From 2-02-FULL-66-14 sp037443705 (GTDB lineage Bacteria > Pseudomonadota > Gammaproteobacteria > Burkholderiales > SG8-39), in contig JBBINV010000011.1 of assembly GCA_037443705.1 (NCBI GenBank), positions 1 through 64,000 on the forward strand: 64,000 nucleotides of DNA. Reading direction: 5' to 3'. The notes below the pieces were generated by a model. The model was not told where the DNA came from and made no database searches. It worked only from the letters and a program-made list of their open reading frames with translations. Position numbers and translations under genes: made by a program. Positions 8,948 to 19,644 of the stretch are shown here, in pieces (position 1 is the first letter of the stretch; every line of letters starts with the position of its first letter).

Positions 8948-9594
8948 TTTCCCGCCGGCTTGCCCCGGGCGTCGCTTTCGCCGCGCTTGCGGCGGCTGCG
9001 ACCGTCGCCCTCGCCCAGGAGTTCCTCGCTCCGGACGCGCTCGTGAAGAACGTCACGCTCGAGGTCGTCGACATCGTCTCGAAGGACAAGGAGATCCAGG
9101 CGGGCGACCGCAGGAAGGTGATCGCGTTGATCGAGGCCAAGGTGCTGCCGCACTTCAATTTCCCCGCGATGACCGCGACCGCCGTCGGAACCCACTGGAA
9201 GAGCGCGACCCCCGAGCAGAAGAGCCGGCTCACGGACGAATTCCGTACGCTGATGGTCCGAACCTACGCCAGCTCGATCGCCGCCTACAGGAACCAGAAG
9301 TTCGACTTCCGGCCGCTGCGCGCGAAGCCCACGGACACCGACGTGACGGTCCAGGTGCGCGTGCTGCAGAGTGGCGCCGAACCCGTCAGGATCGACTACG
9401 ACATGGAGAAGACGCCGCGCGGCTGGAAGGTCTGGGACGTGCGCGTCGCCGACATCAGCCTGACAGCGAACTATCGCACCGAGTTCGCGAACCTGGTGCG
9501 TGAAGGCGGAATCGACGGCCTGATCAGGTCGCTGCGGGCGAAGAACGGATCCCTCGAGCGGGCCGCGCCGGTCCCGGGGGCGGAAAAGCGATGA
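8944..9594 (+). CDS. mlaC: Periplasmic phospholipid-binding protein MlaC
   Basis: 216 residues from a GTG start that overlaps the mlaA stop. A signal peptide (cleavage near residue 24, after VALA) precedes the MlaC/Ttg2D domain, recognisable by the FPAMTATAVGTHWKSATPEQ region around 70-90 and VRVADISLTANYRTEF near 160-175. It shuttles phospholipid between MlaA and the MlaFEDB complex. Its 3' end overlaps mlaB by 4 bp. Confidence 0.92.
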   Translation: MISRRLAPGVAFAALAAAATVALAQEFLAPDALVKNVTLEVVDIVSKDKEIQAGDRRKVIALIEAKVLPHFNFPAMTATAVGTHWKSATPEQKSRLTDEFRTLMVRTYASSIAAYRNQKFDFRPLRAKPTDTDVTVQVRVLQSGAEPVRIDYDMEKTPRGWKVWDVRVADISLTANYRTEFANLVREGGIDGLIRSLRAKNGSLERAAPVPGAEKR

Positions 9595-9887
9595 TCCGGC
9601 GCGAGGGCACGAGGATGCTCGTCGAGGGTCCGGTGACGCTCGCCAACGTCGCGGGCGTGCTCGAGAGCGGCTACGCCGAGATCCGCGGCGGTGCCTCCGC
9701 CGTGGACCTGGCGGGCGTGACCGAGCTCGACTCGTCGCTGCTCGCGATGCTGCTCGCCTGGCTGCGCGAGGCGCGGCGCCTCGGCCGCGGGCTCGAGTTC
9801 GCCAACTTCCCCGAGGGGCTCGCGACGATCGCGCGCCTCTACGGCGTGGTCGAGCTCCTCCCCGGCGCCCAGCCACAGGCGCATTAG
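9591..9887 (+). CDS. mlaB: STAS-domain protein MlaB
   Basis: 98 residues consisting of one STAS domain, with the conserved VDLAGVTELDSSLLAMLLAW-type strand-helix unit at about 40-60, where a Ser follows Asp as in anti-sigma-antagonist folds. MlaB binds MlaF and is needed for its stability and activity in the inner-membrane complex. It is the last gene of the mla operon; a short REP-like hairpin follows 15 bp after its stop. Confidence 0.9.
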   Translation: MIRREGTRMLVEGPVTLANVAGVLESGYAEIRGGASAVDLAGVTELDSSLLAMLLAWLREARRLGRGLEFANFPEGLATIARLYGVVELLPGAQPQAH

Positions 9888-9902
9888 CGAAGATGCGTCG
9901 CC

Positions 9903-9922
9903 GTCCCCGCGCAGGCGGGGAC
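9903..9922. repeat. REP-like hairpin (GTCCCCGC-GCAG-GCGGGGAC)
   Basis: A perfect 8-bp inverted repeat with a GCAG loop sits between mlaB and the next ABC gene. A near-identical copy lies at 33750-33769, and two related hairpins lie between livK and livG. It fills most of the intercistronic gap, so it could act as an RNA-stabilising 3' hairpin for the mla message. Confidence 0.65.
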
Positions 9923-9939
9923 CCGTGCCGTTTGCCGCC

Positions 9940-10839
9940 ATGACTCCCGCGATCGAGATCCGCAACGTCGAGAAGCGCTACGGCGACGTGCGCGCGCTCG
10001 CAGGCGTGTCGCTCGAGGTCGGCTGCGGGGAGTTCTTCGGGCTGCTCGGGCCGAACGGCGCCGGCAAGACCACGCTCATCAGCATCGTCGCCGGGCTTGC
10101 GCGCGCCGACCGGGGCGAAGCGCGCGTCATGGGGCACGACGTGGTGTCGGACTACCGCCGCGCGCGCGCGAAGCTCGGCGTGGTGCCCCAGGAGCTCGTT
10201 TTCGACCCGTTCTTCACGGTTCGCGAGACGCTGCGCTTACAGTCAGGCTACTACGGCATCCGCGGCAACGACGACTGGATCGACGAAGTCATCGCCAATC
10301 TGGATCTCGAGTCGAAGGCCGATACCAACATGCGCGCGCTCTCGGGCGGGATGAAGCGCCGGGTGCTGGTGGCGCAGGCGCTGGTGCACAGGCCGCCGGT
10401 CATCGTGCTCGACGAGCCGACTGCCGGGGTCGACGTCGAGCTGCGCCAGGGCCTGTGGCGATTCGTTCAGCGCCTGAACCGCGACGGCCACACCATCGTG
10501 CTCACGACGCACTACCTGGAGGAGGCCGAGCAGCTTTGTGGGCGCATCGCGATGCTGAAGGCGGGCCGCGTCGTCGCGCTCGACTCCACGCGCAACCTCC
10601 TCGACACGTTTTCGGGGATGCAGCTCACGCTGCGGCTGGACCGGGACGCGCTCCCGTCCGGGATCGACGCCACGGTGCTCGAGGCCGAGGGCGGGCGATT
10701 TCGCCTGCGGCTGCGCGACACCGCAGGGCTCGAGGAGCTGCTCCACCGGCTTCGCGCCGAAGGCACCGCGATCCGCGAGTTCGAGCTTCAGCCGCCCGAC
10801 CTCGAGGAAGTGTTCGTGCGCGTGATGGAGCGGCACTGA
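9940..10839 (+). CDS. ABC-2 type exporter ATP-binding protein (YadG-like)
   Basis: 299 residues from the ATG at 9940; a GTG at 9925 is in frame but lies against the upstream hairpin. Walker A GPNGAGKT is at 37-44, signature LSGGMKRR follows in mid-protein, the Walker B region is VIVLDEP, and the switch His is in TTHYLEEAEQ. The C-terminal extension (about 225-299) is typical of drug/lipid exporters of the YadG/CcmA group. It pairs with the permease that starts inside its stop codon. This pair conventionally sits between mlaB and bolA in Betaproteobacteria; the substrate is unknown. Confidence 0.88.
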   Translation: MTPAIEIRNVEKRYGDVRALAGVSLEVGCGEFFGLLGPNGAGKTTLISIVAGLARADRGEARVMGHDVVSDYRRARAKLGVVPQELVFDPFFTVRETLRLQSGYYGIRGNDDWIDEVIANLDLESKADTNMRALSGGMKRRVLVAQALVHRPPVIVLDEPTAGVDVELRQGLWRFVQRLNRDGHTIVLTTHYLEEAEQLCGRIAMLKAGRVVALDSTRNLLDTFSGMQLTLRLDRDALPSGIDATVLEAEGGRFRLRLRDTAGLEELLHRLRAEGTAIREFELQPPDLEEVFVRVMERH

Positions 10840-11594
10840 TGGTCGGCTTCGGGACCCTGCTCCGCAAGGAGCTGCTTCGCTTCTGGAAGGTGAGCTTTCA
10901 GACGGTGGCGGCGCCGGTGCTCACGGCGCTGCTGTACCTGTTCGTGTTCGCGCACGCGCTCGAGGGCCGCGTGCAGATCTACGAGAACGCGAGCTACACC
11001 GCGTTCCTGCTGGTCGGGCTCGCGATGATGAGCGTGCTGCAGAACGCGTTTGCCAACAGCTCCTCTAGCCTGATCCAGTCCAAGATCACGGGCAACGTGA
11101 TCTTCATCCTGCTGCCACCGATCACGCACTTTCAGTTCTACGGCGCGTATGTGCTCGCCTCGATGCTGCGCGGGCTGGTGGTGGGTCTGGGAGTGCTCGC
11201 GGCGACGGCGTGGCTCGTGCCGCTGCCGCTCGCCGCGCCGCTTTGGGCGGCGGCGTTCGCTCTGCTCGGGGCCGCGATCCTCGGGGCGCTCGGCCTGATC
11301 GCGGGCATCTGGGCCGACAAGTTCGACCAGCTCGCGGCGTTCCAGAACTTCGTCATCCTGCCCGCGACGTTCCTGTCCGGGGTGTTCTACTCGATCCACT
11401 CGCTGCCCCCGTTCTGGCAGGCGGTCTCGCACCTCAACCCGTTCTTCTACATGGTCGACGGCTTCCGCTACGGCTTTTTCGGCGTCTCGGACTTCCCGCC
11501 GCTCGCGAGTCTCGCCGTGGTGGGGTTAAGCTTCGCGGGCCTGTCGGCGGCCGCGCTGGCGCTGCTGCGCTCCGGCTATAAGCTTCGCACCTAA
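10839..11594 (+). CDS. ABC-2 type exporter permease (YadH-like)
   Basis: 251 residues. The ATG shares its A with the upstream TGA, giving tight translational coupling to the ATPase. Six hydrophobic segments are visible (about 20-40, 58-75, 100-130, 140-165, 175-195, 222-242). The ABC-2 signature segment around LPATFLSGVFYSIHSLPP and the NPFFYMVDGFRYGF motif near residue 205 match YadH-type permeases. It forms a putative inner-membrane exporter with the preceding ATPase. Confidence 0.88.
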   Translation: MVGFGTLLRKELLRFWKVSFQTVAAPVLTALLYLFVFAHALEGRVQIYENASYTAFLLVGLAMMSVLQNAFANSSSSLIQSKITGNVIFILLPPITHFQFYGAYVLASMLRGLVVGLGVLAATAWLVPLPLAAPLWAAAFALLGAAILGALGLIAGIWADKFDQLAAFQNFVILPATFLSGVFYSIHSLPPFWQAVSHLNPFFYMVDGFRYGFFGVSDFPPLASLAVVGLSFAGLSAAALALLRSGYKLRT

Positions 11595-11599
11595 AGCAC

Positions 11600-11831
11600 A
11601 TGGTCACGACCGAAAGCGTCAGACGGAGCATCGAATCGGGGCTCGTTTGCGAGCATCTCGAGGTGATCGGGGACGGCGAGCATTTCCAGGCGCTCGTCGT
11701 CTCGCGCGCCTTCGCGGGCAAGAGCCGGGTGCAGCGCCACCAGCTCGTCTACGCGGCGCTCGGCGGCCGCATGCGCGAAGAGATTCACGCGCTGTCGATG
11801 CGCACGCTGACACCCGAGGAATGGGGCACCG

Positions 11832-11839
<8 letters not shown>
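11600..11839 (+). CDS. BolA/IbaG family protein
   Basis: 79 residues forming a single BolA domain, with SVRRSIESGLVCEHLEVIGD at the start, the conserved His in GEHFQALVVS and the RVQRHQLVYAALGGRM helix. The short IbaG (YrbA) type is expected next to murA, as here; such proteins bind monothiol glutaredoxins and [2Fe-2S] clusters. It begins 5 bp after the permease stop and overlaps murA by 8 bp. Confidence 0.85.
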
Positions 11840-13082
<1,243 letters not shown>

Positions 13083-13095
13083 CGCCGTATGGGCG

Positions 13096-13174
13096 GCGAA
13101 AAACCGGGACAGACCCGGATTTCCATCCGTGGCGCATTGTTCGGCCGAAATCCGGGTCTGTCCCGGTTTTTCGC
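13096..13174. repeat. Long palindrome, family A (28-bp perfect arms), between murA and hisG
   Basis: Arms at 13096-13123 and 13147-13174 are exact inverted copies, separated by 23 bases. The core reads CCGGGACAGACCCGG with flanking A-run and T-run. The right arm ends at the base before the hisG ATG, so no separate ribosome binding site remains for hisG. The same core forms the palindrome at 57012-57080 inside the acylase gene. The A-run/stem/T-run form also resembles a bidirectional terminator. Confidence 0.9.
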
Positions 13175-13819
13175 ATGAGCACCGTCGGCATCGCTCTCTC
13201 GAAGGGCCGCATCCTCGAGGAAACGGCGCCGCTGCTCGCGCGCGTCGGCATTCGCGCCAGCGAGGATCCGGAGCGCTCGCGAAAGCTCGTGATCCCGACC
13301 GAGCGCCGTGACGTGCGGCTGATCGTGGTGCGCGCGGCCGATGCGCCGACCTACGTCCAGCGCGGCGCGGCCGATCTCGGCATCGCCGGCCGCGACGTGC
13401 TCGCCGAGCATGGCGGAGCGGGGCTGTACCAGCCGCTCGACCTCGGCATCGCGGTCTGCCGCATGATGGTGGCGGTGCGCCGGGGTTTCGACTACACGGC
13501 CGCGGTGCGGCAGGGGGCGCGGCTGCGCGTCGCGACCAAATACGTGCAGACCACGCGCGAGCACTTCGCGGCCAAGGGCGTGCACGTCGACCTCATCCGC
13601 CTCTACGGCTCGATGGAGCTCGCACCGCTCGTCGGCCTGGCGGACGCGATCGTCGACCTCGTGTCAACCGGCGGGACGTTGCGCGCCAACGACCTCGTGC
13701 CGGTCGAGGAGATCATGCCGGTGTCGGCGCGCCTGGTTGTCAACCAGGCGGCGCTCAAGACCAAGCGCGACGTCCTGCAGCCGATCATCGACGCCTTCGC
13801 GCGGGCGGCCCGGTCGTGA
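13175..13819 (+). CDS. hisG: ATP phosphoribosyltransferase HisG, short form
   Basis: 214 residues, the short HisG type that lacks the C-terminal regulatory domain and normally works with HisZ, which is not in this window. GIALSKGRILEET opens the protein, and the PRPP-binding stretch LIRLYGSMELAPLVGLAD with VSTGGTLRAN lies near 145-175. It catalyses the first step of histidine synthesis. The ATG abuts the right arm of the family A palindrome, so its translation signals are unusual. The stop overlaps hisD by 4 bp. Confidence 0.94.
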   Translation: MSTVGIALSKGRILEETAPLLARVGIRASEDPERSRKLVIPTERRDVRLIVVRAADAPTYVQRGAADLGIAGRDVLAEHGGAGLYQPLDLGIAVCRMMVAVRRGFDYTAAVRQGARLRVATKYVQTTREHFAAKGVHVDLIRLYGSMELAPLVGLADAIVDLVSTGGTLRANDLVPVEEIMPVSARLVVNQAALKTKRDVLQPIIDAFARAARS

Positions 13820-15096
13820 AGCTGCGGCGGCTCTCGACGCGCGCGCCCGGGTTCGGGGCCGCGCTCGCCGGGCTTGCGCGCTACGAGGCGGCGCAGGATG
13901 CGGCCGTCGAGCGCGCGGTGAAAACGATTGTCGCCGAGGTGCGCCGGCGCGGCGACCCCGCATTGCTCGCCTACAGCCGGCGCTTTGACGGCGTCAGGGC
14001 CCGTTCGGTTTCCAGCCTGGAGATCCCGGCGGCGGAAATCCGGGGTTTCCTGAAGGAAATTCCGGTGCGGGAGAAAAGCGCGCTCGAGCAGGCAGCCAGC
14101 CGGATCCGGCGCTTCCACGAGCGGCAGCGAGCGCGCTCCTGGAGCTACACGGATCGTGACGGCACGCGGCTCGGCCAGCAGGTCAGGCCGCTCGAGCGCG
14201 TCGGGCTCTATGTGCCGGGCGGCAAGGCCGCGTACCCCTCGTCGGTGCTGATGAACGCCATCCCCGCCAAGGTCGCCGGCGTGCGCGAGCTGATCATGGT
14301 GAGCCCGAAGCCGACGCCGCTCGTCCTTGCGGCGGCCGCGGTCGCGGGCGTCGACCGGGCCTTCGCGATCGGCGGCGCCCAGGCGGTCGCGGCGCTCGCC
14401 TACGGCACGCGCGCCGTGCCGCGCGTGGACAAGATCGTGGGGCCGGGCAACGTCTATGTCGCCGAGGCCAAGCGCCAGGTCTTCGGCCGGGTCGGCATCG
14501 ACATGATCGCCGGGCCCTCCGAGATCGTGGTGATCTGCGACGGCAGCACCGATCCGGACTGGGTGGCGATGGATCTGTTCTCGCAAGCCGAGCACGACGA
14601 GCTCGCGCAGGCGATCCTGCTCTGCCCGCGAGCTTCGTACCTCGACGACGTGCAGCGATCGATCGCGAGGCTCCTGCCGGCAATGCCGCGTCGCGAGGTG
14701 ATCCGGGCCTCCCTCGGGAAGCGCGGCGCGCTGATCGAGACGCGCAGCCTCGCCGAGGCCTGCGAGATCGCCAACCGCATCGCTCCCGAGCACCTCGAGC
14801 TCTCGGTGGCGAAGCCGCGCGCGCTGCTTCCCAGGTTGCGCCATGCCGGCGCGGTGTTCCTCGGGCGCTGGAGCTCGGAGTCGGTGGGCGACTATTGCGC
14901 CGGGCCGAACCACGTCCTGCCGACCTCGGGCACGGCGCGCTTCTCCTCGCCGCTCGGCGTCTACGACTTCCAGAAGCGCTCGAGCGTCATCAGCGTGTCG
15001 CGCGAGGGCGCGCGCCGGCTTGGGCGTCTCGCGGCGCGGCTGGCGCGCGGCGAAGGGCTGTTCGCGCACGCGCGCGCGGCGGAGCTGCGGCGATGA
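13816..15096 (+). CDS. hisD: Histidinol dehydrogenase HisD
   Basis: 426 residues from a GTG overlapping hisG. The family blocks VPGGKAAYPSSVLMN, DKIVGPGNVYVAEAK, GPSEIVVI, SQAEHDE and IAPEHLEL are all present; the last carries the catalytic Glu-His pair. The enzyme oxidises L-histidinol to histidine in two NAD-dependent steps with a zinc ion. It overlaps hisC by 4 bp. Confidence 0.95.
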   Translation: MKLRRLSTRAPGFGAALAGLARYEAAQDAAVERAVKTIVAEVRRRGDPALLAYSRRFDGVRARSVSSLEIPAAEIRGFLKEIPVREKSALEQAASRIRRFHERQRARSWSYTDRDGTRLGQQVRPLERVGLYVPGGKAAYPSSVLMNAIPAKVAGVRELIMVSPKPTPLVLAAAAVAGVDRAFAIGGAQAVAALAYGTRAVPRVDKIVGPGNVYVAEAKRQVFGRVGIDMIAGPSEIVVICDGSTDPDWVAMDLFSQAEHDELAQAILLCPRASYLDDVQRSIARLLPAMPRREVIRASLGKRGALIETRSLAEACEIANRIAPEHLELSVAKPRALLPRLRHAGAVFLGRWSSESVGDYCAGPNHVLPTSGTARFSSPLGVYDFQKRSSVISVSREGARRLGRLAARLARGEGLFAHARAAELRR

Positions 15097-16172
15097 GCGT
15101 CGCGCAGAAGGTGATCCGGCCCGAGATCCAGGAGATGCACGCCTACGCGGTGGCCGACGCGACGGGTCTGGTCAAGCTCGACCTCATGGAGAACCCTTAC
15201 GGGCTGCCCGAGGAGCTGGCGGCGGAGATCGGCCGTGTCGTGTCGCGGCTGTCCCTCAACCGCTATCCGGTGCCGACCGCGCGGCGGCTGCGCAATCTGA
15301 TCCGAGAGGTGATGCAGGTCCCGCCGGGCTGCGAGGTGCTGCTCGGCAACGGCTCCGACGAGTGCATCCAGTACGTCACCGCGGCGATTGCGCGCGAAGG
15401 CGCGGTGGTGATGGCGCCCTCGCCCTCCTTCGCGATGTTCTCCGCGTACGCGCTCTTCTACCGCCTGCGCTTCACCGGCGTGCCCCTGCGCGAGGACTTC
15501 ACGCTCGACGCCGAGGCTTTTCTCGCCGCGATGGCGAAGGACAAGCCCGCGCTCGTCTGGATCGCCTACCCCAACAACCCCACCGGCAATGCGTTCCCGG
15601 TCGGCGACATCGAGCGCATCCTGCGCGCCGCGCCCGGCCTGGTCGTCATCGACGAAGCCTATCAGCCGTTCGCGGGCGCGACCTTCATGCCGCGCCTGGC
15701 GGAGTTCGAGAACCTGGTGGTGATGCGCACCGTTTCGAAGATCGGCATGGCGGGCCTGCGCCTGGGCTACGTCTGCGGGCGGCCCGAATGGATCGAGGAG
15801 TTCAACAAGACTCGCTCGCCGTTCAACGTCAATGTCGTCACCGAGGCGATCGCGATCACGCTGCTCGAGCACAAGTCGGTGCTCGACGCGCAGGCGGCCC
15901 GGGTGCTCGCCGAGAGAGAGCGCATCCGGCCGGAGCTCGATCGCATGCCGGGCCTCACCGTCTATCCTTCGGTGGCGAACTTCTTTCTCGCGCGCGTCAA
16001 GGGCCCCGCGGGCGCCGGCGCACGCGTCTTCGAGGCGCTAAAGGCGCAGGGCGTGCTGGTGAAGAGCTTCGCGGGCGGCCCGGCGGCGCTCGAGAACTGC
16101 CTGCGGATCTCCATTGGCACGCCCGAGGAAAACCGTATACTCCTCGCAGCACTCCGCGAGGCGCTCAAATGA
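15093..16172 (+). CDS. hisC: Histidinol-phosphate aminotransferase HisC
   Basis: 359 residues. The ATG at 15093 overlaps the hisD stop and gives MSVAQKVIRPEIQEM; longer in-frame starts run back into hisD. Class I/II aminotransferase features are LMENPYG near the start, the GNGSDE loop (86-91), NNPTGN (161-166), DEAY and the PLP-binding Lys216 in TVSKIGMAG. It transaminates imidazole acetol phosphate to histidinol phosphate. Coupled to hisB by a 4-bp overlap. Confidence 0.95.
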   Translation: MSVAQKVIRPEIQEMHAYAVADATGLVKLDLMENPYGLPEELAAEIGRVVSRLSLNRYPVPTARRLRNLIREVMQVPPGCEVLLGNGSDECIQYVTAAIAREGAVVMAPSPSFAMFSAYALFYRLRFTGVPLREDFTLDAEAFLAAMAKDKPALVWIAYPNNPTGNAFPVGDIERILRAAPGLVVIDEAYQPFAGATFMPRLAEFENLVVMRTVSKIGMAGLRLGYVCGRPEWIEEFNKTRSPFNVNVVTEAIAITLLEHKSVLDAQAARVLAERERIRPELDRMPGLTVYPSVANFFLARVKGPAGAGARVFEALKAQGVLVKSFAGGPAALENCLRISIGTPEENRILLAALREALK

Positions 16173-16756
16173 GGACCGCTGAAGTCGCGCGCAACACGAA
16201 GGAGACGCAGATCCGCGTTCGGGTGAATCTCGACGGCGCCGGAAGGTCGAAGCTCGCGACCGGGGTGCCTTTTCTCGAGCACATGCTCGACCAGGTCGCG
16301 CGGCACGGAATGCTCGACCTCGAGATCGAGGCGAAAGGGGACCTGCACATCGACGGCCACCACACGGTGGAGGACATCGGCATCGCGCTCGGCGAGGCGC
16401 TCGCGCGTGCGCTCGGCGACAAGTCGGGGATCCGCCGCTTCGGCCATGCCTACGTCCCGCTCGATGAAGCGCTGTCGCGCGTGGTGATCGATTTTTCCGG
16501 CCGCCCGGGGCTCGAATACCACGTGAAATTCACGCGCGCCCTGATCGGCGAGTTCGACGTCGACCTGGTGCACGAGTTCTTCCAGGGGTTCGCCAACCAC
16601 GCGCAGGCGACGCTGCACATCGACAATCTGCGCGGCGACAATGCGCACCACCAGTGCGAGTCCGTGTTCAAGGCATTCGCGCGCGCGCTGCGCATGGCCG
16701 CGGAGCCCGATCCGCGTGCGGCCGGGATGGTGCCCTCGACCAAGGGTTCTCTTTAG
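16169..16756 (+). CDS. hisB: Imidazoleglycerol-phosphate dehydratase HisB
   Basis: 195 residues, the monofunctional dehydratase without a fused phosphatase. The metal-binding motifs are FLEHMLDQ, DGHHTVEDIGI and, in the second half, EFFQGFAN with DNAHHQCE. These bind the Mn pair that catalyses loss of water from imidazole glycerol phosphate. The ATG at 16169 lies within the hisC stop. Histidinol phosphatase must be encoded elsewhere. Confidence 0.95.
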   Translation: MRTAEVARNTKETQIRVRVNLDGAGRSKLATGVPFLEHMLDQVARHGMLDLEIEAKGDLHIDGHHTVEDIGIALGEALARALGDKSGIRRFGHAYVPLDEALSRVVIDFSGRPGLEYHVKFTRALIGEFDVDLVHEFFQGFANHAQATLHIDNLRGDNAHHQCESVFKAFARALRMAAEPDPRAAGMVPSTKGSL

Positions 16757-16771
16757 TCGGAGAGATCCGCC

Positions 16772-17392
16772 GTGAGAATCGCGGTCGTGGACTACGGCAT
16801 GGGCAATCTGCGCTCGGTGTCGAAAGCGATCGAGCACGTGGCGCCGCAGGCCGAGGTGCTCGTCACCGCCGACCCGGAGGCGATCCGCGCCGCCGAGCGC
16901 GTCGTCGTGCCGGGCCAGGGCGCGATGCCGGATTGCATGCGTCAGCTCTCCGCGAGCGGAGCGCGCGCGGCGGTGATCGAGGCGACCCGCGAGAAGCCCT
17001 TCCTCGGCATCTGCGTGGGAATGCAGATGCTGTTCGAGCACGGCGAGGAGGGCGACACGCCGGGGCTTGCGCTCCTCGCGGGCGAGGTGCCGCGGTTTCC
17101 GGCGGCGAAAATGCAGGGGCTGAAAGTGCCGCACATGGGCTGGAACGAGGTGCGGCAGGAGCGTGCGCACGCGCTATGGGAGGGCATTCCGGCGGGGACG
17201 CGCTTCTATTTCGTGCACAGCTACTTCCCCGCGCCGCGCGAGAGCGCGCTCACGGCGGCGACCTGCGTGTACGGCTTGGCCTTTACCTGCGCGGTGGCGC
17301 GCGATAACATCTTCGCCGTGCAGTTTCACCCCGAGAAAAGCCAGGCCGCCGGACTGCAACTGCTTTCCAACTTCGTGCGCTGGCGCCCCTGA
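16772..17392 (+). CDS. hisH: Imidazole glycerol phosphate synthase glutaminase subunit HisH
   Basis: 206 residues from a GTG with a GGAGAG ribosome-binding sequence upstream. Class I glutamine amidotransferase triad: Cys81 in FLGICVGMQ, and His and Glu in VQFHPEKSQ near residue 185. It releases ammonia from glutamine for HisF, encoded two genes downstream. MRIAVVDYGMGNLRSV at the start is the family hallmark. Confidence 0.95.
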   Translation: MRIAVVDYGMGNLRSVSKAIEHVAPQAEVLVTADPEAIRAAERVVVPGQGAMPDCMRQLSASGARAAVIEATREKPFLGICVGMQMLFEHGEEGDTPGLALLAGEVPRFPAAKMQGLKVPHMGWNEVRQERAHALWEGIPAGTRFYFVHSYFPAPRESALTAATCVYGLAFTCAVARDNIFAVQFHPEKSQAAGLQLLSNFVRWRP

Positions 17393-17423
17393 TTCCCGCG
17401 CGGGCGCCCGCGGCGCTCATTCC

Positions 17424-18173
17424 GTGCTGATCATTCCCGCGATCGATCTGAAGGACGGCCGCTGCGTGCGGTTGCAGCAGGGCCGCATGGACACCGCGAC
17501 CGTGTTCTCCGACGACCCGGTGGCGACCGCGCGCCACTGGTCCGCGCAGGGTGCGCGCCGCCTGCACATCGTGGATCTCAACGGCGCGGTCGCCGGGCGG
17601 CCGAAGAACGAAAAGGTGATCCGCGAAATGATCAGGGCGGTGGGCGATGCGACGCCGATCGAGCTCGGCGGCGGGATCCGCGATCTCGACACCATCGAAA
17701 GCTATCTGGATGCGGGCGTCACCTACGTCATCATCGGCACCGCCGCGGTCAAGAACCCCGGGTTCCTGCACGACGCCTGCTACGCCTTTCCCGGCCACAT
17801 CATCGTGGGCCTGGACGCAAAGGACGGCAAGGTCGCGGTAGAGGGCTGGTCGAAGATGACCGGACATGACGTCGTCGACCTCGCGAGGAAGTTCGAGGAC
17901 TACGGGCTCGAGGCGCTCGTCTACACCGACATCGGGCGCGACGGCATGATGGGCGGCGTCAACATCGAGGCGACGCTCAAGCTCGCGCAGTCGACCAAGA
18001 TCCCGATCATCGCTTCGGGGGGCCTGAACAGCGTCAAGGACGTCGAAGCCGTGTGCAAGACCCTGGTGCCGGAAGGCGTGATCGGCGCGATCGCTGGCCG
18101 CGCGCTCTACGAGGGCAAGCTCGAGTTCAGGAAGGCCCAGGCCGCCGCCGACAAGGCCGTCGGGAAGGGTTGA
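17424..18173 (+). CDS. hisA: Phosphoribosylformimino-5-aminoimidazole carboxamide ribotide isomerase HisA
   Basis: 249 residues. The GTG at 17424 is chosen because the beta-barrel begins directly with LIIPAIDLKDGRCVRLQQG. TIM-barrel phosphate-binding loops GGGIR and ASGGL and the catalytic Asp pair (AIDL and TDIGRDGMM) are present. It opens the ring of ProFAR to PRFAR. The 31-bp gap to hisH is one of the longest in the operon; three bases separate it from hisF. Confidence 0.95.
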   Translation: MLIIPAIDLKDGRCVRLQQGRMDTATVFSDDPVATARHWSAQGARRLHIVDLNGAVAGRPKNEKVIREMIRAVGDATPIELGGGIRDLDTIESYLDAGVTYVIIGTAAVKNPGFLHDACYAFPGHIIVGLDAKDGKVAVEGWSKMTGHDVVDLARKFEDYGLEALVYTDIGRDGMMGGVNIEATLKLAQSTKIPIIASGGLNSVKDVEAVCKTLVPEGVIGAIAGRALYEGKLEFRKAQAAADKAVGKG

Positions 18174-18176
18174 GCC

Positions 18177-18931
<755 letters not shown>

Positions 18932-18935
<4 letters not shown>

Positions 18936-19315
18936 GCTGGCTGGACGAGGTTCCGTGGAATGAGCATGGGCTCGTTGCCGCCGTGGCCCAGGACGCCGCC
19001 TCCGGAAGGGTCCTGACCGTCGCCTGGATGAACCGCGATGCGCTGAGGGAAACGGCCGAGAGCGGGCGCGCCGTGTACTGGTCGCGCTCGCGCGCCAGGC
19101 TCTGGCGCAAGGGCGAGGAGTCCGGCCACGTGCAGACGGTGGTGGAGATACGCCTCGATTGCGATGCCGACGCGGTGCTGCTCCAGGTCGAGCAGGCCGG
19201 CGGCATCGCCTGCCACACGGGGCGCGAACGGTGCTTCTACCGCAAACTGGAGAACGGGAGCTGGGTGACGACGGATCCGGTGCTGAAGGACCCGTCGCTC
19301 ATCTACCGAAAATGA
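18932..19315 (+). CDS. hisI: Phosphoribosyl-AMP cyclohydrolase HisI
   Basis: 127 residues, monofunctional. The GTG at 18932 starts inside the hisF stop. Conserved motifs are TVAWMNRDAL, VYWSRSRARLWRKGEESGHVQ and the zinc/magnesium ligands in LDCDADAV and ACHTGRERCFYR. It opens the purine ring of PR-AMP. hisE is a separate gene downstream, overlapping by 4 bp, as is common in Betaproteobacteria. Confidence 0.95.
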
Positions 19316-19644
19316 AGACTGGACTCTACGAGACCCTGGAGCGCCTCACGGCGGCGATCGAGGAAAGAAAGAAGGCGAGCCCGGAGCATTCGTACGTCGC
19401 GCGGCTCCTTGCCGAAGGCGACGACGGAGTGCTGAAGAAAATCGGCGAGGAGGCCACCGAGACCATTCTCGCGGCGAAGGGCGGCGAGCGCCTCGCGATC
19501 GTGCGCGAGACCGCGGATCTCTGGTTCCATTGCCTGATCATGCTCGCGCGCCACGGGCTGGGGCCGGGCGACGTGCTCGCCGAGCTGCACCGCCGCGAGG
19601 GCATCTCGGGCCTGGACGAAAAAGCTGCGAGGAAGAAGCGATGA
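19312..19644 (+). CDS. hisE: Phosphoribosyl-ATP pyrophosphatase HisE
   Basis: 110 residues with the all-alpha MazG-like fold. SYVARLLAEGDDGVLKKIGEE and the metal-binding EEATETILAAKG helix are followed by ETADLWFHCLIMLA. It hydrolyses PR-ATP to PR-AMP, the step before HisI. Its ATG overlaps the hisI stop and its stop overlaps the HIT gene, so it belongs to the same transcript. Confidence 0.94.
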   Translation: MKTGLYETLERLTAAIEERKKASPEHSYVARLLAEGDDGVLKKIGEEATETILAAKGGERLAIVRETADLWFHCLIMLARHGLGPGDVLAELHRREGISGLDEKAARKKR

